64,000 nucleotides of DNA, from positions 248,001 through 312,000 of the forward strand of contig NZ_OMPQ01000002.1 of assembly GCF_900313025.1 (NCBI RefSeq), read 5' to 3'. The position numbers were made by a program, and so were the translations under genes. The DNA is from Pseudophaeobacter sp. EL27 (GTDB lineage Bacteria > Pseudomonadota > Alphaproteobacteria > Rhodobacterales > Rhodobacteraceae). The stretch's first letter is position 1. Every line of letters starts with the position of its first letter. The notes below the pieces were generated by a model. That model worked only from the letters and a program-made list of their open reading frames with translations. It was not told where the DNA came from and ran no database searches. This document shows, piece by piece, positions 37,529-48,575 of this stretch.

Positions 37529-40500
37529 TGGATCACAACCGCGCCTGCAGCAGTATGGGCACGGTAGGCGGGGCGATACATGTCCTCAACCTGGGCTGCC
37601 GGGCGGTGGAATCTCCCCGGTGTCACCGCGCGGCTGATATAGGCAAGGGTTGCGGTTTTGCGCCCAGAGAGGTCAATCGCTGCCAAAAAGCGATCACTGC
37701 GGAATTCGGCATGTTCTGCTTCGCTTGGCTTCAACCAGGCCAAATCCCGCAGATCGCCCGACCGCAGAAGATTGGGATTGTCGATCTCGATCCCGGCGGC
37801 CAGCGGATCATTGATCATCAGCCGCGCCCCTACGGTTTCATGCGGCGTGACCCGCAGAACGGTGACAAAACGATCCCCCACCTCAAAGCGATCTCCCTCC
37901 AGCTCCCGGCCATCCAGGCTGTAGTAGCTGCGCTCGATCGTATAGCCATAGCCACCCGCCTCGGGGGGCTGCTCCGGCACGCCAAGTGTCGTCAGGGTGA
38001 GATCCGTTGCCACCCCGCTGGCGCTGGTGATCGACAGCTCTGGCATGGCCTGTCCGCCAGAGATTTGCACAAAGGGCCCCTCAGAGGGCTGACCATTGAT
38101 CAGCATCCCCGAGACCTCGGGGTTTTTGATCAGCGCATGGGCCGCCAGCAGCGTCCAGGCGGATTCCTGCGTTGACATCCGGCTGGTGTCGGCGCTGACC
38201 CGCGTGCTCAGTCTTTCAGCGCTGATCACATCAGAGCCCGCCTCGACAACCAGGGCCAGAACCGCGGCCGCATCGCGGCGTTGGGTGCCATAGTCCGCCC
38301 GCCAGACCGGGCCTTCGCGATCATCCCGCTGCATCAGCTCTGCGGCACGGGCAAACATCCGGTCGGCCCGGCGCTGATCGCCGTAAGCAGCCAGCGCGCC
38401 GCCCAATTGCGCCGCAGCCAGGGGCGTGGCAAAGGCGCGTGCCTTTACGTCAGCATAGTAGCGAAGATCCCCCATAGAGGCGGCCCCCTCGCGGGCCAGA
38501 ACTAGCAGTGCATAGGCGACATCTTCGCCACCCTCGTCAAAATCAGAGGCATAGTTCAGGCGATTGCGCAGGTTGTCCATCGCTCGCACAAAGGCAGCCT
38601 CCGGCACCTCATGCCCCTGTCGTCGTGCCCGCGACAGGAAATCAGAGGCATAGGCATCAAGCCAGAAATCACCGCTTTCAGCCCGCCACAGACCAAAGGC
38701 GCCATTACTGGCCTGCCGCGTCAACACGCGGCGGATGGCCGATTGGATGCGCGCATCGACCTGCGGCCCGCGTCCCAACCCCAGCGACTGCGCCACCGAA
38801 GACAGATAGAGCAGCGGCATCGCCTTGGAGGTCACCTGTTCGGTGCAGCCATAGGGGTATTGGTCAAGACTTTCGAGCAGGCCCGGCACGTCAAACTTGG
38901 CCAGCGGCCCGGCGGAGAGAACCGCCCGCGCGCTGCCCGGTCTGAGCCCGGCAAAGATATCCTCGCTGAGCTGGAAACTACTGCCCTTATTCAGGGTAAA
39001 GCGGCGCGTTGTTGCCAGCGCCGGATCATTGGCCCGTATTGGCAGGCGCAGGACCTGGCTCAGATGTTTGCCATCGGGGGTGATCAGTGACAGCACCACC
39101 TCCGGATCGCCAACATCCCGCGCCGTGACCGGCAGCTCCAGCACCGCTTTGCCCTGTTCCGCCAGCGTAATGGATCCGGGCAGTGTGCCCAGGGTGAGCC
39201 CTGCGCCCAGGGATTGCGCCAGAAGGGTCATCTGTCCGGCGGGGCCATCGGCATGCACCAGTTCAATACGGATTCGGCTTTGATCTCCGGGGGCCAGAAA
39301 ACGCGGCAAAGAGGCAGTGACAACAACCGGATCACGCACCAGCATATCCGCCTCTGCCTGACCCACCGCGCTGTGTGACCAGGCCATGGCCATCAGCCGC
39401 ACTGTGCCGTTAAAGGCAGGCAGTTCCATCGGAAAAGCCACCGTGCCACTGGCATCAACCTGCACTGCACCTGAAAAAAAGGCCACCAGATCCTGGGTTG
39501 GCGGCGGCGATTGCATCTGCAATCCGCGATCGGCGTCGCCGCCGGATCGCACCTGCCCCATGGCCCCATTGCCCGGATCAATCAGCCGCCCGTAGATGTC
39601 GCGCAGCTCCATGCCCAGACGGCGCTGGCCGTGGTAATGGGCACTCGGGTCCGGGCTTTTGAAACCCGTCAGATTGAGGATACCGAGATCCACCGCTGCC
39701 ACCGTCAGCCAGACCTCTTCGCCCGGCTTGGCGCCCGTAACGGCAATCTGCGCCGTCTCGGTGCTGCGGGGGCGGGCCACCTCGGGCACGTCAATACTGA
39801 CCTGCAGTTCCTGCCCTGGCTGGGTTACTGTCGCATGGGCCAGACCCAGCGCCCGGGTTGGGGTGCGGCTGGTCTTGCCCGTCAGTGGCTGCAACATCAT
39901 CGCAGTGACATAGGCGCCGCTGCCCCAATCCTGCGTGACCGTCAGCGGCACCAGCACCTCCCCCGCCGCGACCTCAACCGCGTGGCGTTCGATCACCCGG
40001 TTTGACAATACCGAGATCAGCGCCGTACCCGCGCTTTGCGGCACCAGCCGCAGCTGGGCGGTATCGCCGGGCTGATAGCTCTCTGCATCCAGTGACATCT
40101 CCAGCCGATCCGGTGTGGCCGAGGCATCGGCGGGCGCATACCAGCCCGCGTAGAAATCCAAAGCCGCCTCGACATAGTCCCCATCCAGCCGCTCAATCAC
40201 CAGCTCGTAGCGGCCCCAGTCGGTGGGGGTGGAGAGCAGGAAGGGGGTCTCCCCCAGCTGCGCCTCACCAGTGGCAATGCTTTTGCGGCGGGTGCTGCGC
40301 TCCCAGTTCCAGTTTCCGTAGAGCTGATACCAATGATAGCGGGTCTCGATCCGGTTCAGGCTCCATTTCACCCGCATGGGCATCGGCACCTGATTTGCTG
40401 ACAGGGCCATCAGCTCAAACCCGGCTTCGGTGCCCTCGGCCACCACCTCGTCAAACAGCGGCTTGATGCCCAGGATTGGCCCCGAAGGGCGCACCGGTAG

Positions 40501-43089
40501 ATCCATCGTCCGTTCAACCGGACGACCAGAGCCATCTGTCAGCCGGGTGGACAATGTGGCTGCAAAGGGCATGCCTGTGGCCTCGACCACCGGCAGCTCC
40601 ACTGTCACGCGGACTGCGCCATTGGCATCGGTGTTGTCACCGCCAAAGTAATTCCGCTGGCTGTCGCGTGGCGCATCAAAGCGACCAAAGTGATAGCCCG
40701 GCCATTTCGCCAGGGTGCTGACAGGGCGCAGACGCAGATCACCATCAATGCCCAGATCCGCCCCCGGTGCGCCAAAAAGATAGCGTGCCGAGATATCCAG
40801 CTGGGCAAATTCACCGGGACGCAGATTGCCCGCATTGGCAATGCTCTGGTCAAAATCTATGCGTTCCGGCATGAAATCTTCGACCAGGATCTGACGGCTG
40901 GCCAAAGCGGGAGCTTTGACATCGCTCTTGATCTCCAACCGCCAGGTGCCGCGCGGGGCTGTGCCGCCCACCGGCAGCGCAAAGACATGGCCGCCCGCCG
41001 CGCCACCGGTTGACACATGGCGGCTGTATTCCACCCCATCGGGGCGCGACAGAATCGCAGTCAGCGGCAGGCCCTCTATTGCCTGGGCGGTGCTGTCGCG
41101 GGACAAGGCGGTGGCATGGATCACCTCACCGGCGCGGTAAGCGCCACGATCGGTGGCCAGGAACACATCAACGGGCCCCGGAGAGGACCGCCCTTCGACG
41201 CCGCGATCCGACAGATCAAAAGCCGCATCTTTCAACGACAGGAAGGCAAAATCCTCGGCCCCGTCAGTACCAGTCACCTGCGCCTGGATCATCGCCGCAG
41301 CCGCGCCCCCGCGCCCACGGGCAAGACCCGGTGCAAAATGCGCATAGCCGCTGGCATCGCTCACAGCGGTGCCCAGCACCGCATTGGCGTTGGAGATCAG
41401 CGTCACCTCAACCCCGGCGCGGGGCATGGCATCCGAAAGCCCCTGCACCTGCACATGTAGCCCGTCGCTCCCGGACATGGTGCTGAGGCCGAGGTCGGTC
41501 AGCACAAACCACTGGGTTGCACTGGGGTTCTCATAGGGGTCAGCGCCCTTGTAGTTGGCCGAAAGCGCATAGATCCCCACCGGCTGATCGGCGATGGCCT
41601 CTGCCAATGGCAGGCGGGTGGTCATGTCCTGGTTCAGGGTGCTTTGCACCGTTGCCGTGCCGCTCCAGACCTCCTCGGCGATGTCGCTGGCAAAATGTTC
41701 CTCCTGCCACTGCGACAGGGGGCGTCCAAAGTAGCCGTCCTGAATGCTGCGCAACAGATTGCGGTCACTGACCCGACGCAGATGCAGCGTCACCTCTGTC
41801 AGGTTGACGGTTTCAATCGGCAGCGCCGCCTGATCGGTTTTGGCCAGCACATAGGCCCGGCCCGGAAAGCGCACAGCCGGGCTGCGGTCGCCGATGTAAT
41901 GGGTCAGCTCCACGTCCTTGATCAACGCATCGCCGTTGCCTGCAGGCAGGCCGCTGCGTAGGGTCATCCGGTACCGATGCCCATGTTCCAGCCCCTCAAC
42001 ACAAAGCTCCCGCCCTTCGGCGGTGGCGACGATACCAGGGGTCGAGAGCTTGATGTAATCCTCATAGGCCACGCCGCTCAGCAGCAGGGGTTCGGAGAAC
42101 TCAACACAAAGGCGCGGCGTGGCACTGTCGCTTTGCACCCGGCTGTCGGTGACTCGAAAGCCGTATTTTTCGATCATCCGGTCCAGCAGCCGTGCCGTAT
42201 CGCGGCGCGGTGCGATCTCTTCAGCCAGACGCAGCAGCGGCAACATATCCCGCCCCCGGCCCAGTTTCTCGAGCGCCTGCGCGGCGGCAACCAACCCATT
42301 GACCTGAACCACCGCTGATGGGGCCCGCAGATAGGCATTGAGCCCGGCGGAGAGCGCCTGTTGGCGAATTTTACGTTTGGTGTTGCTCTGGCCATTGCTA
42401 TGGCGCAGCAGCACAGCGGAATATTCCGCCCAAAGCCCGGCCTCATCACTCAGTGCAACCGCCTGAGCCAGCCAGCGCAGCGCGCCTGTGGTATTGCCGC
42501 CGCGGGCTTGGATTTGCGCGGCTGCGACCATGTCTTCCAATGTCGCGCCCTCAGACGGGAAATGGCGTCCAATCTCTTCGGCGCTCTGATAGGCGCGTTT
42601 GAAATCATCCTCCCGCAGGGTGCTCAGCCGCTGAGCGCGCGCTTCTCCCTGAGCCAAAAGAGCCCTGGGCTGAACCTGCTTCAGGGCCGAAATAGCGCCG
42701 ATGAACTGCGAAGCGGTCTGCATGTCCTGCTTTGGGAAACAGGCGTTGGAACGGGCATTGTAGGAAAACCCGGCGCAGCTGTCCTGGGCACTACAGGCCG
42801 CCTGACAAGAGGCCAGATCAGTATCAAACAGCGCCTGCAGGTCCGAGCCGTAATAATCGGTATCCGCAAAGGCCTGATAGCGCAGCGGCGGGATGGCTGG
42901 GCCAGCCTGCGCCACAGGGGCAAAGAGGGGCGTAAAACCCGTGGCCAAAATAAGGGCCAGCAGCGCTGATATACCTATCAAACGCGGCTCCGACGAGCGC
43001 CTGGGTGTAACTTTTCGCGCCTGTTCAAAAACACTCTGACACAGGCCAAGGGTGAAAATAGTGAACCGAGTAAAAAAACAAACTGGCAT
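37525..43089 (-). CDS. Alpha-2-macroglobulin family protein with N-terminal PAN/apple-like domain
   Basis: An 1854-residue bacterial alpha-2-macroglobulin, a periplasmic bait-and-trap protease inhibitor. ATG 43089 has a strong AGGAGGG. A signal or anchor segment lies at about 37-62. Next comes a cysteine-rich PAN/apple-like module (about 70-145; CQAACSAQDSCAGFSYN). MG domains, a bait region and the thioester domain follow, with an intact CTEQ motif (Cys1415-Gln1418). A helical alpha/alpha toroid and receptor-like end complete it. The thioester would covalently trap attacking proteases. It is coupled to pbpC by a 4-bp overlap. Confidence 0.95.
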   Translation of the reverse strand: MPVCFFTRFTIFTLGLCQSVFEQARKVTPRRSSEPRLIGISALLALILATGFTPLFAPVAQAGPAIPPLRYQAFADTDYYGSDLQALFDTDLASCQAACSAQDSCAGFSYNARSNACFPKQDMQTASQFIGAISALKQVQPRALLAQGEARAQRLSTLREDDFKRAYQSAEEIGRHFPSEGATLEDMVAAAQIQARGGNTTGALRWLAQAVALSDEAGLWAEYSAVLLRHSNGQSNTKRKIRQQALSAGLNAYLRAPSAVVQVNGLVAAAQALEKLGRGRDMLPLLRLAEEIAPRRDTARLLDRMIEKYGFRVTDSRVQSDSATPRLCVEFSEPLLLSGVAYEDYIKLSTPGIVATAEGRELCVEGLEHGHRYRMTLRSGLPAGNGDALIKDVELTHYIGDRSPAVRFPGRAYVLAKTDQAALPIETVNLTEVTLHLRRVSDRNLLRSIQDGYFGRPLSQWQEEHFASDIAEEVWSGTATVQSTLNQDMTTRLPLAEAIADQPVGIYALSANYKGADPYENPSATQWFVLTDLGLSTMSGSDGLHVQVQGLSDAMPRAGVEVTLISNANAVLGTAVSDASGYAHFAPGLARGRGGAAAAMIQAQVTGTDGAEDFAFLSLKDAAFDLSDRGVEGRSSPGPVDVFLATDRGAYRAGEVIHATALSRDSTAQAIEGLPLTAILSRPDGVEYSRHVSTGGAAGGHVFALPVGGTAPRGTWRLEIKSDVKAPALASRQILVEDFMPERIDFDQSIANAGNLRPGEFAQLDISARYLFGAPGADLGIDGDLRLRPVSTLAKWPGYHFGRFDAPRDSQRNYFGGDNTDANGAVRVTVELPVVEATGMPFAATLSTRLTDGSGRPVERTMDLPVRPSGPILGIKPLFDEVVAEGTEAGFELMALSANQVPMPMRVKWSLNRIETRYHWYQLYGNWNWERSTRRKSIATGEAQLGETPFLLSTPTDWGRYELVIERLDGDYVEAALDFYAGWYAPADASATPDRLEMSLDAESYQPGDTAQLRLVPQSAGTALISVLSNRVIERHAVEVAAGEVLVPLTVTQDWGSGAYVTAMMLQPLTGKTSRTPTRALGLAHATVTQPGQELQVSIDVPEVARPRSTETAQIAVTGAKPGEEVWLTVAAVDLGILNLTGFKSPDPSAHYHGQRRLGMELRDIYGRLIDPGNGAMGQVRSGGDADRGLQMQSPPPTQDLVAFFSGAVQVDASGTVAFPMELPAFNGTVRLMAMAWSHSAVGQAEADMLVRDPVVVTASLPRFLAPGDQSRIRIELVHADGPAGQMTLLAQSLGAGLTLGTLPGSITLAEQGKAVLELPVTARDVGDPEVVLSLITPDGKHLSQVLRLPIRANDPALATTRRFTLNKGSSFQLSEDIFAGLRPGSARAVLSAGPLAKFDVPGLLESLDQYPYGCTEQVTSKAMPLLYLSSVAQSLGLGRGPQVDARIQSAIRRVLTRQASNGAFGLWRAESGDFWLDAYASDFLSRARRQGHEVPEAAFVRAMDNLRNRLNYASDFDEGGEDVAYALLVLAREGAASMGDLRYYADVKARAFATPLAAAQLGGALAAYGDQRRADRMFARAAELMQRDDREGPVWRADYGTQRRDAAAVLALVVEAGSDVISAERLSTRVSADTSRMSTQESAWTLLAAHALIKNPEVSGMLINGQPSEGPFVQISGGQAMPELSITSASGVATDLTLTTLGVPEQPPEAGGYGYTIERSYYSLDGRELEGDRFEVGDRFVTVLRVTPHETVGARLMINDPLAAGIEIDNPNLLRSGDLRDLAWLKPSEAEHAEFRSDRFLAAIDLSGRKTATLAYISRAVTPGRFHRPAAQVEDMYRPAYRAHTAAGAVVIQ

Positions 43090-43242
43090 GACGCCCTCCT
43101 AAATCACTCACAGGCTGGCACGGGCTTAACACCATAGCAAGAAGTTCACGCGTAAGACTATTGCCGAGACCTTTGTATTTGCACCCGACGTTCGCCCCTC
43201 TTTGGGGAAAACCGTTTCTAATAATTGATGGAGCCCGCAGGG

Positions 43243-45525
43243 ATGAGCCTTGCTGACAAAATCGCAGAAGAACGCCGGGGAAGACTGGCGGCAGAGCGGC
43301 TGCTTGAACTCAAGCAGGCCGAGCTTTCCGCCGCGAATCGCAAACTTGGCCGCCATGCCCTGGCCCTGACCAAACAGATTGGTGTAACCCAGGCCGAAGC
43401 GGCAACCGTGCGGGAAGAAAATGCCAAGGTAAAATCAGACCTGAGCCAGGCCAATGAAAAAATCGAAACCGCCGAGCGCAGGCTCTGGCATTCGATCCAG
43501 GCCTTTCAGGATGGCTTTGCCTTCTTTGACGCCGACAGCCAGCTCATCGGCGCCAATACTGCCTATCTCAATATTTTTGACGGGTTGGAAGAAGTCACCC
43601 CGGGCATATCCTATATGCGCATCTTGCAGATCCTGACCGATGACGGCCTGGTCAACACCGGGGAGATGAAGCCGGACAGCTGGCGTGCAATGATGAGCGA
43701 ACGCTGGTTATCGATGTCGCCAGAACCCGTGGTCATCCAGCTTTGGGATGATCGCTATCTGCGCCTAATTGACCAACGTGGCCATGGCGGCGATGTGGTG
43801 AGCCTGGCGCTCGATATCACATCCTCAGTGCATTACGAGGAAGAGCTGCGCACCGCTCGCGAACGCGCCGAAGCCGCCAACCGCGCCAAATCGGCCTTCC
43901 TGGCCAATATGAGCCACGAGATCCGCACCCCGATGAACGGCGTTGTTGGCATGGCTGAGCTGCTCAACGACACCACGCTGAACGACGAGCAAAAACTCTA
44001 CGCCAATACCATCAAAAACTCGGGCGAAGCGCTGCTGGTCATCATCAATGACGTGCTCGATTATTCCAAAATCGAAGCCGACAAGCTGGTGTTGCACGAA
44101 GAAGTCTTCGATCTGGAACGCTGCATCCATGAAATTGTCATGCTGTTGCAGCCCACGGCCCGCGACAAGGGGCTTACCATTCTGGTGGATTATGATCTGT
44201 TCCTGCCAACGCAGTTTGTTGGGGATCCGGGGCGCATTCGTCAGGTGCTGACCAATCTGGCCGGTAATGCGGTGAAGTTCACCAACGAAGGCCATGTGAC
44301 CCTGCGCGTGACGGGCATTTCTGACCCGGAGGAAGGCACCTGTGCGGTGCATTGCATGATCGAAGATACCGGTATTGGTATCCCGGAAGAGAAAATCGAC
44401 CACGTCTTTGGGGAATTCAACCAGGTCGAGGACGAGCGCAATCGCAAGTTCGAAGGCACCGGCCTGGGGCTGGCGATCTCACGGCGCCTGATTGAATTGA
44501 TGGAGGGTGAAATCTGGGTCGAAAGCGACGAAGGCAAGGGCTCGTGCTTTGGCTTCCGTATTCCCCTGCCCATCGTCGGAGGGGCACCAAAGGCCACGCC
44601 CAAGCTCCCGAACAGCATACGACATATCCTGTTGGTGGACGAATCCGCCCTCAACAGCGAAATCCATCAACGACAGTTGATGTTGATGGGCGTCGAGACA
44701 ACAACCGCAGACAGCGTCTCTGACGCCATGTCAAAGATGAATATCGGCGTCGATTTGGTTCTGGCCGACCATTCCATTGCCGGTGGCGGGGGATTGGAGC
44801 TGGCCCGTCAGTTGCGGCAAAGCAAATGGGCCAACATCCCAATGATCATGCTCTGCTCCAATCCGCATGAACATCCCGAAGATGAAATCGAAGATCTCGC
44901 TGTGGAACTGCTGCCGCGTCCCACCCCGCGTGATGAGTTGTTTGCCAAGCTTGAAAACCTCGGCAATGCGCTGATGCAAAACCCGGCCTCTGCCGAGCCC
45001 GAAAATCAAGCTGCGCCAGAAACAGAGGCAGGAACCAGGCCCCAGACCCTGGAAGAGGCCTATGCTGCCGACAATGCCACCGCCCCTCCTCTGCCCGATC
45101 CAGAGCCCAGCGGCGCAAGGCAGATGCGTATACTGGCGGCTGAAGACAACAGGACCAATCAGCTGGTCTTCCGCAAGATGGTCAAGGACCTCAACATCGA
45201 GTTGAAATTTGCCAACAATGGCGTCGAAGCCGTGGAGCTTTATCAGTCCTTTGAACCGGACCTGATCTTTATGGATATTTCCATGCCGGAAATGGATGGC
45301 AAAGAGGCGACAGGAGAAATCCGTAAGCTGGAAGCGCTGACCGGGCGTCACGTGCCTATCGTCGCGCTAACAGCCCATGCCATGACCGGGGATTCCGACG
45401 GCATTCTTGCCGCCGGGCTGGATCACTACTTGACCAAACCGCTGCGCAAGGCGGTCATTCTGGAACGCATCATGCAGCATGTCTCGGAAGAGTTCCAAGA
45501 GGTGGAGACCACCTCAGCCGCATAA
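43243..45525 (+). CDS. Hybrid sensor histidine kinase/response regulator
   Basis: 760 residues from ATG 43243, with GGAG 9 nt upstream; earlier in-frame starts at 43225 and 43228 exist. It has an N-terminal coiled coil (about 1-85), a PAS-like sensor (about 86-195), HisKA with [12 protein letters not shown] (His225), and HATPase_c with GNAVKF, DTGIGI and GTGLGL. A first receiver-like domain (about 460-580) is weakly conserved. A canonical C-terminal receiver carries Asp678 in LIFMDISMP. No transmembrane segment is visible, so it senses a cytoplasmic signal. Its output partner is not encoded nearby. Confidence 0.94.
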   Translation: MSLADKIAEERRGRLAAERLLELKQAELSAANRKLGRHALALTKQIGVTQAEAATVREENAKVKSDLSQANEKIETAERRLWHSIQAFQDGFAFFDADSQLIGANTAYLNIFDGLEEVTPGISYMRILQILTDDGLVNTGEMKPDSWRAMMSERWLSMSPEPVVIQLWDDRYLRLIDQRGHGGDVVSLALDITSSVHYEEELRTARERAEAANRAKSAFLANMSHEIRTPMNGVVGMAELLNDTTLNDEQKLYANTIKNSGEALLVIINDVLDYSKIEADKLVLHEEVFDLERCIHEIVMLLQPTARDKGLTILVDYDLFLPTQFVGDPGRIRQVLTNLAGNAVKFTNEGHVTLRVTGISDPEEGTCAVHCMIEDTGIGIPEEKIDHVFGEFNQVEDERNRKFEGTGLGLAISRRLIELMEGEIWVESDEGKGSCFGFRIPLPIVGGAPKATPKLPNSIRHILLVDESALNSEIHQRQLMLMGVETTTADSVSDAMSKMNIGVDLVLADHSIAGGGGLELARQLRQSKWANIPMIMLCSNPHEHPEDEIEDLAVELLPRPTPRDELFAKLENLGNALMQNPASAEPENQAAPETEAGTRPQTLEEAYAADNATAPPLPDPEPSGARQMRILAAEDNRTNQLVFRKMVKDLNIELKFANNGVEAVELYQSFEPDLIFMDISMPEMDGKEATGEIRKLEALTGRHVPIVALTAHAMTGDSDGILAAGLDHYLTKPLRKAVILERIMQHVSEEFQEVETTSAA

Positions 45526-45533
45526 GAGCGCGT

Positions 45534-46304
45534 TCAACCCGCGGGCTGACGCAGGAATACCGGTTTCATCGGTTCCGACAGCTGTGGTTGATAGGCATAG
45601 CCGCCGCTGTCAAAATCCTGCAGAGCTGCCACATCTGAAATCCGGTTTTGAATCACATAGCGCGCCATCGCGCCCCGGGCCCGTTTGGCATAAAAGCTCA
45701 CCACCTTGAGGGTGCCATTCTTGTCTTCCATAAAGACCGGCGTCACCACCTGCGGCTTCAGCGCCTTCAGGTCGACGGCGCCAAAATACTCCTGGCTGGC
45801 GCAGTTCACCAGGACCTGAGCGCCGACCTCTTCGGCCTGGGCATTCAGCGCCTCAGCAATCTGGCTGCCCCAATATTCATAAAGGTTCTTGCCGCGCGGG
45901 TTTTTCAGACGTGAGCCCATTTCCAGCCGGTAAGGCTGCAGCGCATCCAGCGGACGCAGCAACCCGTAAAGCCCGGACAGAATGCGGAAATGATCCTGTG
46001 CCCAGGCCATTTCCTCAGGCTCCAATGACGCGGCTTCCAACCCCTGATAGGTGTCGCCCGCAAAGGCCAGCGCGGCGGGGCGCAGATCCGTCGCCTTTGG
46101 ATCATCTTGGAAATCGCGAAAGCGGTTGTAGTTCAGCTTGGCCAGATCTTCGCTGATATGCATCAGCTTCATCAGCTCCGACACCGTGAGGTCGCGCGCA
46201 ACGGCGTTCAATGCGATGGCATCGCTCTGAAAGGCGGGGAAGGTCATCTCCTGATCCCGCTCCGACCAATCCAGCTTCTTGGCCGGGGATACCACTACCA
46301 GCAT
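45534..46304 (-). CDS. yaaA: Peroxide stress protein YaaA
   Basis: 256 residues of the YaaA/DUF328 family. In E. coli YaaA lowers free iron during H2O2 stress and limits Fenton damage; it binds DNA with a fold related to nucleotide-binding proteins. It has the diagnostic N-terminus LVVVSPAKKLDW, the FSGLYGLLRPLD-type segment (here LSGLYGLLRPLDALQPYR) and FYAKRARGAMARY. The length is normal. It is convergent with the histidine kinase, 8 bp apart, and lies 40 bp downstream of recQ in the same direction. Confidence 0.95.
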   Translation of the reverse strand: MLVVVSPAKKLDWSERDQEMTFPAFQSDAIALNAVARDLTVSELMKLMHISEDLAKLNYNRFRDFQDDPKATDLRPAALAFAGDTYQGLEAASLEPEEMAWAQDHFRILSGLYGLLRPLDALQPYRLEMGSRLKNPRGKNLYEYWGSQIAEALNAQAEEVGAQVLVNCASQEYFGAVDLKALKPQVVTPVFMEDKNGTLKVVSFYAKRARGAMARYVIQNRISDVAALQDFDSGGYAYQPQLSEPMKPVFLRQPAG

Positions 46305-46345
46305 CGCGCGCTCCTTTGTTTCCGATTTGTTTCCTTTTTCCAGAC

Positions 46346-48418
46346 TTAATCAGTCTGGCGCAAAACGTCCAGAAAGGCGGGCAAAAATCTCTCTGCCCGG
46401 CGCTCGCCCAACAGCATTGTGATGCCGCGTGTGTCCTCGGCCCGCATCTGCGCCAGCTTTGCCAGCATGGCAGCCGGACAACTGAGCGGCTTCAGGGTGC
46501 CGCATGCGCCGCGGATTAAACCGGTCTGGACCTCCATGAGGGCATCATAGGTTGATCCCGCCCCGGCCCGTGTTGCCAGTTTGCGCCGCTGGGGGTGCAG
46601 CGGTTCTACCGCGCCAGTGATGACCTCGAGGAACTCATCGCCGTAGCGCTCCAGTTTCTTGGCCCCAACACCGCCAATCCGTGCCATCTGATCCAGGGTT
46701 TCCGGGCGGGTTTCGGCCATCTCGATCAGGGTCTTGTCGTTGAACACCACATAGGCCGGCACTTTCTGCGCCTCAGCCAGCGCCCGGCGTTTGGCCTTCA
46801 GGGCCGACAGCAGTGGCGCGTCTTCTTCCGAGACCAGCATCTTGACCGCCGGACGGCGCTCGGCCGATTTGATGGTGTCCTTGCGCAGGGAGATCTGCGC
46901 ATCGCCCTTCAGCACCGGCAATGCCGCCTCTGTCATCCGCAGGGCCCCATGGCGTTGGGGATCCGGGCGTACCAGATCATGCCCCATCATCTGGCGAAAC
47001 ACTGCCTGCCACTGGCGCTTGCTGTATTCCTTGCCACAGCCAAAGACCGACAGATCATTATGACCCTTTTCCCGCACCCGATCGGTCTCATTGCCATAGA
47101 GAATGTCGATAAGGTGCCCAGCGCCATAGGTCTCATTGGTGCGCAGGATGGCCGAGAGCGCCTTGCGCACCGCCGTGGTGCCGTCAAAGACCTCTACCGG
47201 GGTGTCGCAGAGATCACAGTTGCCGCAGGGGTCCGAGTCTTCTTCAAAATATCCCAGGAGGGTCTGGCGCCGACATGTCAGCGCCTCGGCCAGACCCAGT
47301 AGCGCATTCAGCCGCCCATGATCGGCAGCGCGGCGCTCGGGTGGGGCCAGACCTTCATCGATCTGACTGCGCCGCAACCGGATGTCATCAGATCCAAACA
47401 GGGTCAGGGTTTCCGCAGGGGCCCCGTCGCGACCCGCGCGGCCAATTTCCTGGTAGTAGGATTCGATGGATTTGGGCAAATCCGCATGGGCCACCCAGCG
47501 GATGTCGGGCTTATCTATCCCCATACCAAAGGCCACGGTGGCCACCACAATCAGGCCATCCTCGCGGGCAAAACGCGTTTCCACGTCCCGCCGCTCCCCG
47601 GCCTCCATGCCACCGTGGTAGTGGCAGGCGGCGTGACCAGCGTCACGCAGGGCGCGGGCCAAGTCTTCGGTCTTGGCGCGGGTGCCGCAATAGACGATGC
47701 CGGACTGCCCTTTGCGGGCTGCTGCAAACTCCAGGATTTGACGGCGCGGCCCGTCCTTGGCGCCAAAGGCCAAGTGGATATTGGGCCGGTCGAACCCCCG
47801 CAGAAAGGCGCGCGGCGCATGGCCATCAAACAGCTTGCGAATGATCTCTTCGCGGGTCTCTGAATCGGCGGTGGCGGTAAAGGCCGCCAGTGGCACATCC
47901 AGTGCCTGACGCAGCTCGCCGATGCGCAGGTAATCGGGGCGGAAATCATGGCCCCATTGGCTGACACAATGGGCCTCATCCACAGCGATCAGGCTGACAT
48001 TGATGCGCTGCAACATGTTCAGGGTCGACCCCGAAGCCAGCCGTTCCGGCGCCATGTACAGGAGCTTCAGCGCACCGGATTCGATGGATTGCCAGACGGC
48101 TTCGGTCTCTTCTTCGGTATTGCCAGAGGTGAGCGCCCCTGCCGTGACGCCAACGGCTTGCAGCGCCCGCACCTGATCGCGCATCAGGGCAATCAGCGGT
48201 GAGATCACTACGGTGATGCCAGCGCGTTGCAGGGCGGGCAGTTGGAAGCACAGCGATTTGCCACCGCCCGTGGGCATAATCGCCAACACGTTTTCGCCGC
48301 GCGTTACCGCCTCAACGATCTCTTCCTGACCTGGGCGAAAGGCATCAAAGCCAAAAATCTCACGCAGCAGCGGAGTGGCTGTGCCCTCCGTTTCGGTGAT
48401 CGCTTGCGCGGCTGTCAT
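46346..48418 (-). CDS. recQ: ATP-dependent DNA helicase RecQ
   Basis: 690 residues from ATG 48418; the in-frame sequence upstream looks non-coding. It is a 3'-5' helicase of recombination and repair. Walker A is PTGGGKS, motif II is DEAH in VDEAHCVSQWGHDFRPDY, and motif VI is in EIGRAGRDGAPAE. The zinc-binding RQC cysteines (CGNCDLC) and the C-terminal HRDC domain (about 570-650) are present. It is a single gene with yaaA following. Confidence 0.97.
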   Translation of the reverse strand: MTAAQAITETEGTATPLLREIFGFDAFRPGQEEIVEAVTRGENVLAIMPTGGGKSLCFQLPALQRAGITVVISPLIALMRDQVRALQAVGVTAGALTSGNTEEETEAVWQSIESGALKLLYMAPERLASGSTLNMLQRINVSLIAVDEAHCVSQWGHDFRPDYLRIGELRQALDVPLAAFTATADSETREEIIRKLFDGHAPRAFLRGFDRPNIHLAFGAKDGPRRQILEFAAARKGQSGIVYCGTRAKTEDLARALRDAGHAACHYHGGMEAGERRDVETRFAREDGLIVVATVAFGMGIDKPDIRWVAHADLPKSIESYYQEIGRAGRDGAPAETLTLFGSDDIRLRRSQIDEGLAPPERRAADHGRLNALLGLAEALTCRRQTLLGYFEEDSDPCGNCDLCDTPVEVFDGTTAVRKALSAILRTNETYGAGHLIDILYGNETDRVREKGHNDLSVFGCGKEYSKRQWQAVFRQMMGHDLVRPDPQRHGALRMTEAALPVLKGDAQISLRKDTIKSAERRPAVKMLVSEEDAPLLSALKAKRRALAEAQKVPAYVVFNDKTLIEMAETRPETLDQMARIGGVGAKKLERYGDEFLEVITGAVEPLHPQRRKLATRAGAGSTYDALMEVQTGLIRGACGTLKPLSCPAAMLAKLAQMRAEDTRGITMLLGERRAERFLPAFLDVLRQTD

Positions 48419-48575
48419 GGAGTGGGACCTCGTTGGGTGCGGCTGCTCTGATTTGAGCGCCACAATCCCACAGGTCGATTCGGGCGGCAAGAGCAAGGGG
48501 CAAAGCTTTACGCTTCGCCCCCTTGGTTTTATCCACATCATCCGCTGAAACAGCCCAAACAGGCCACCAGAGGGC

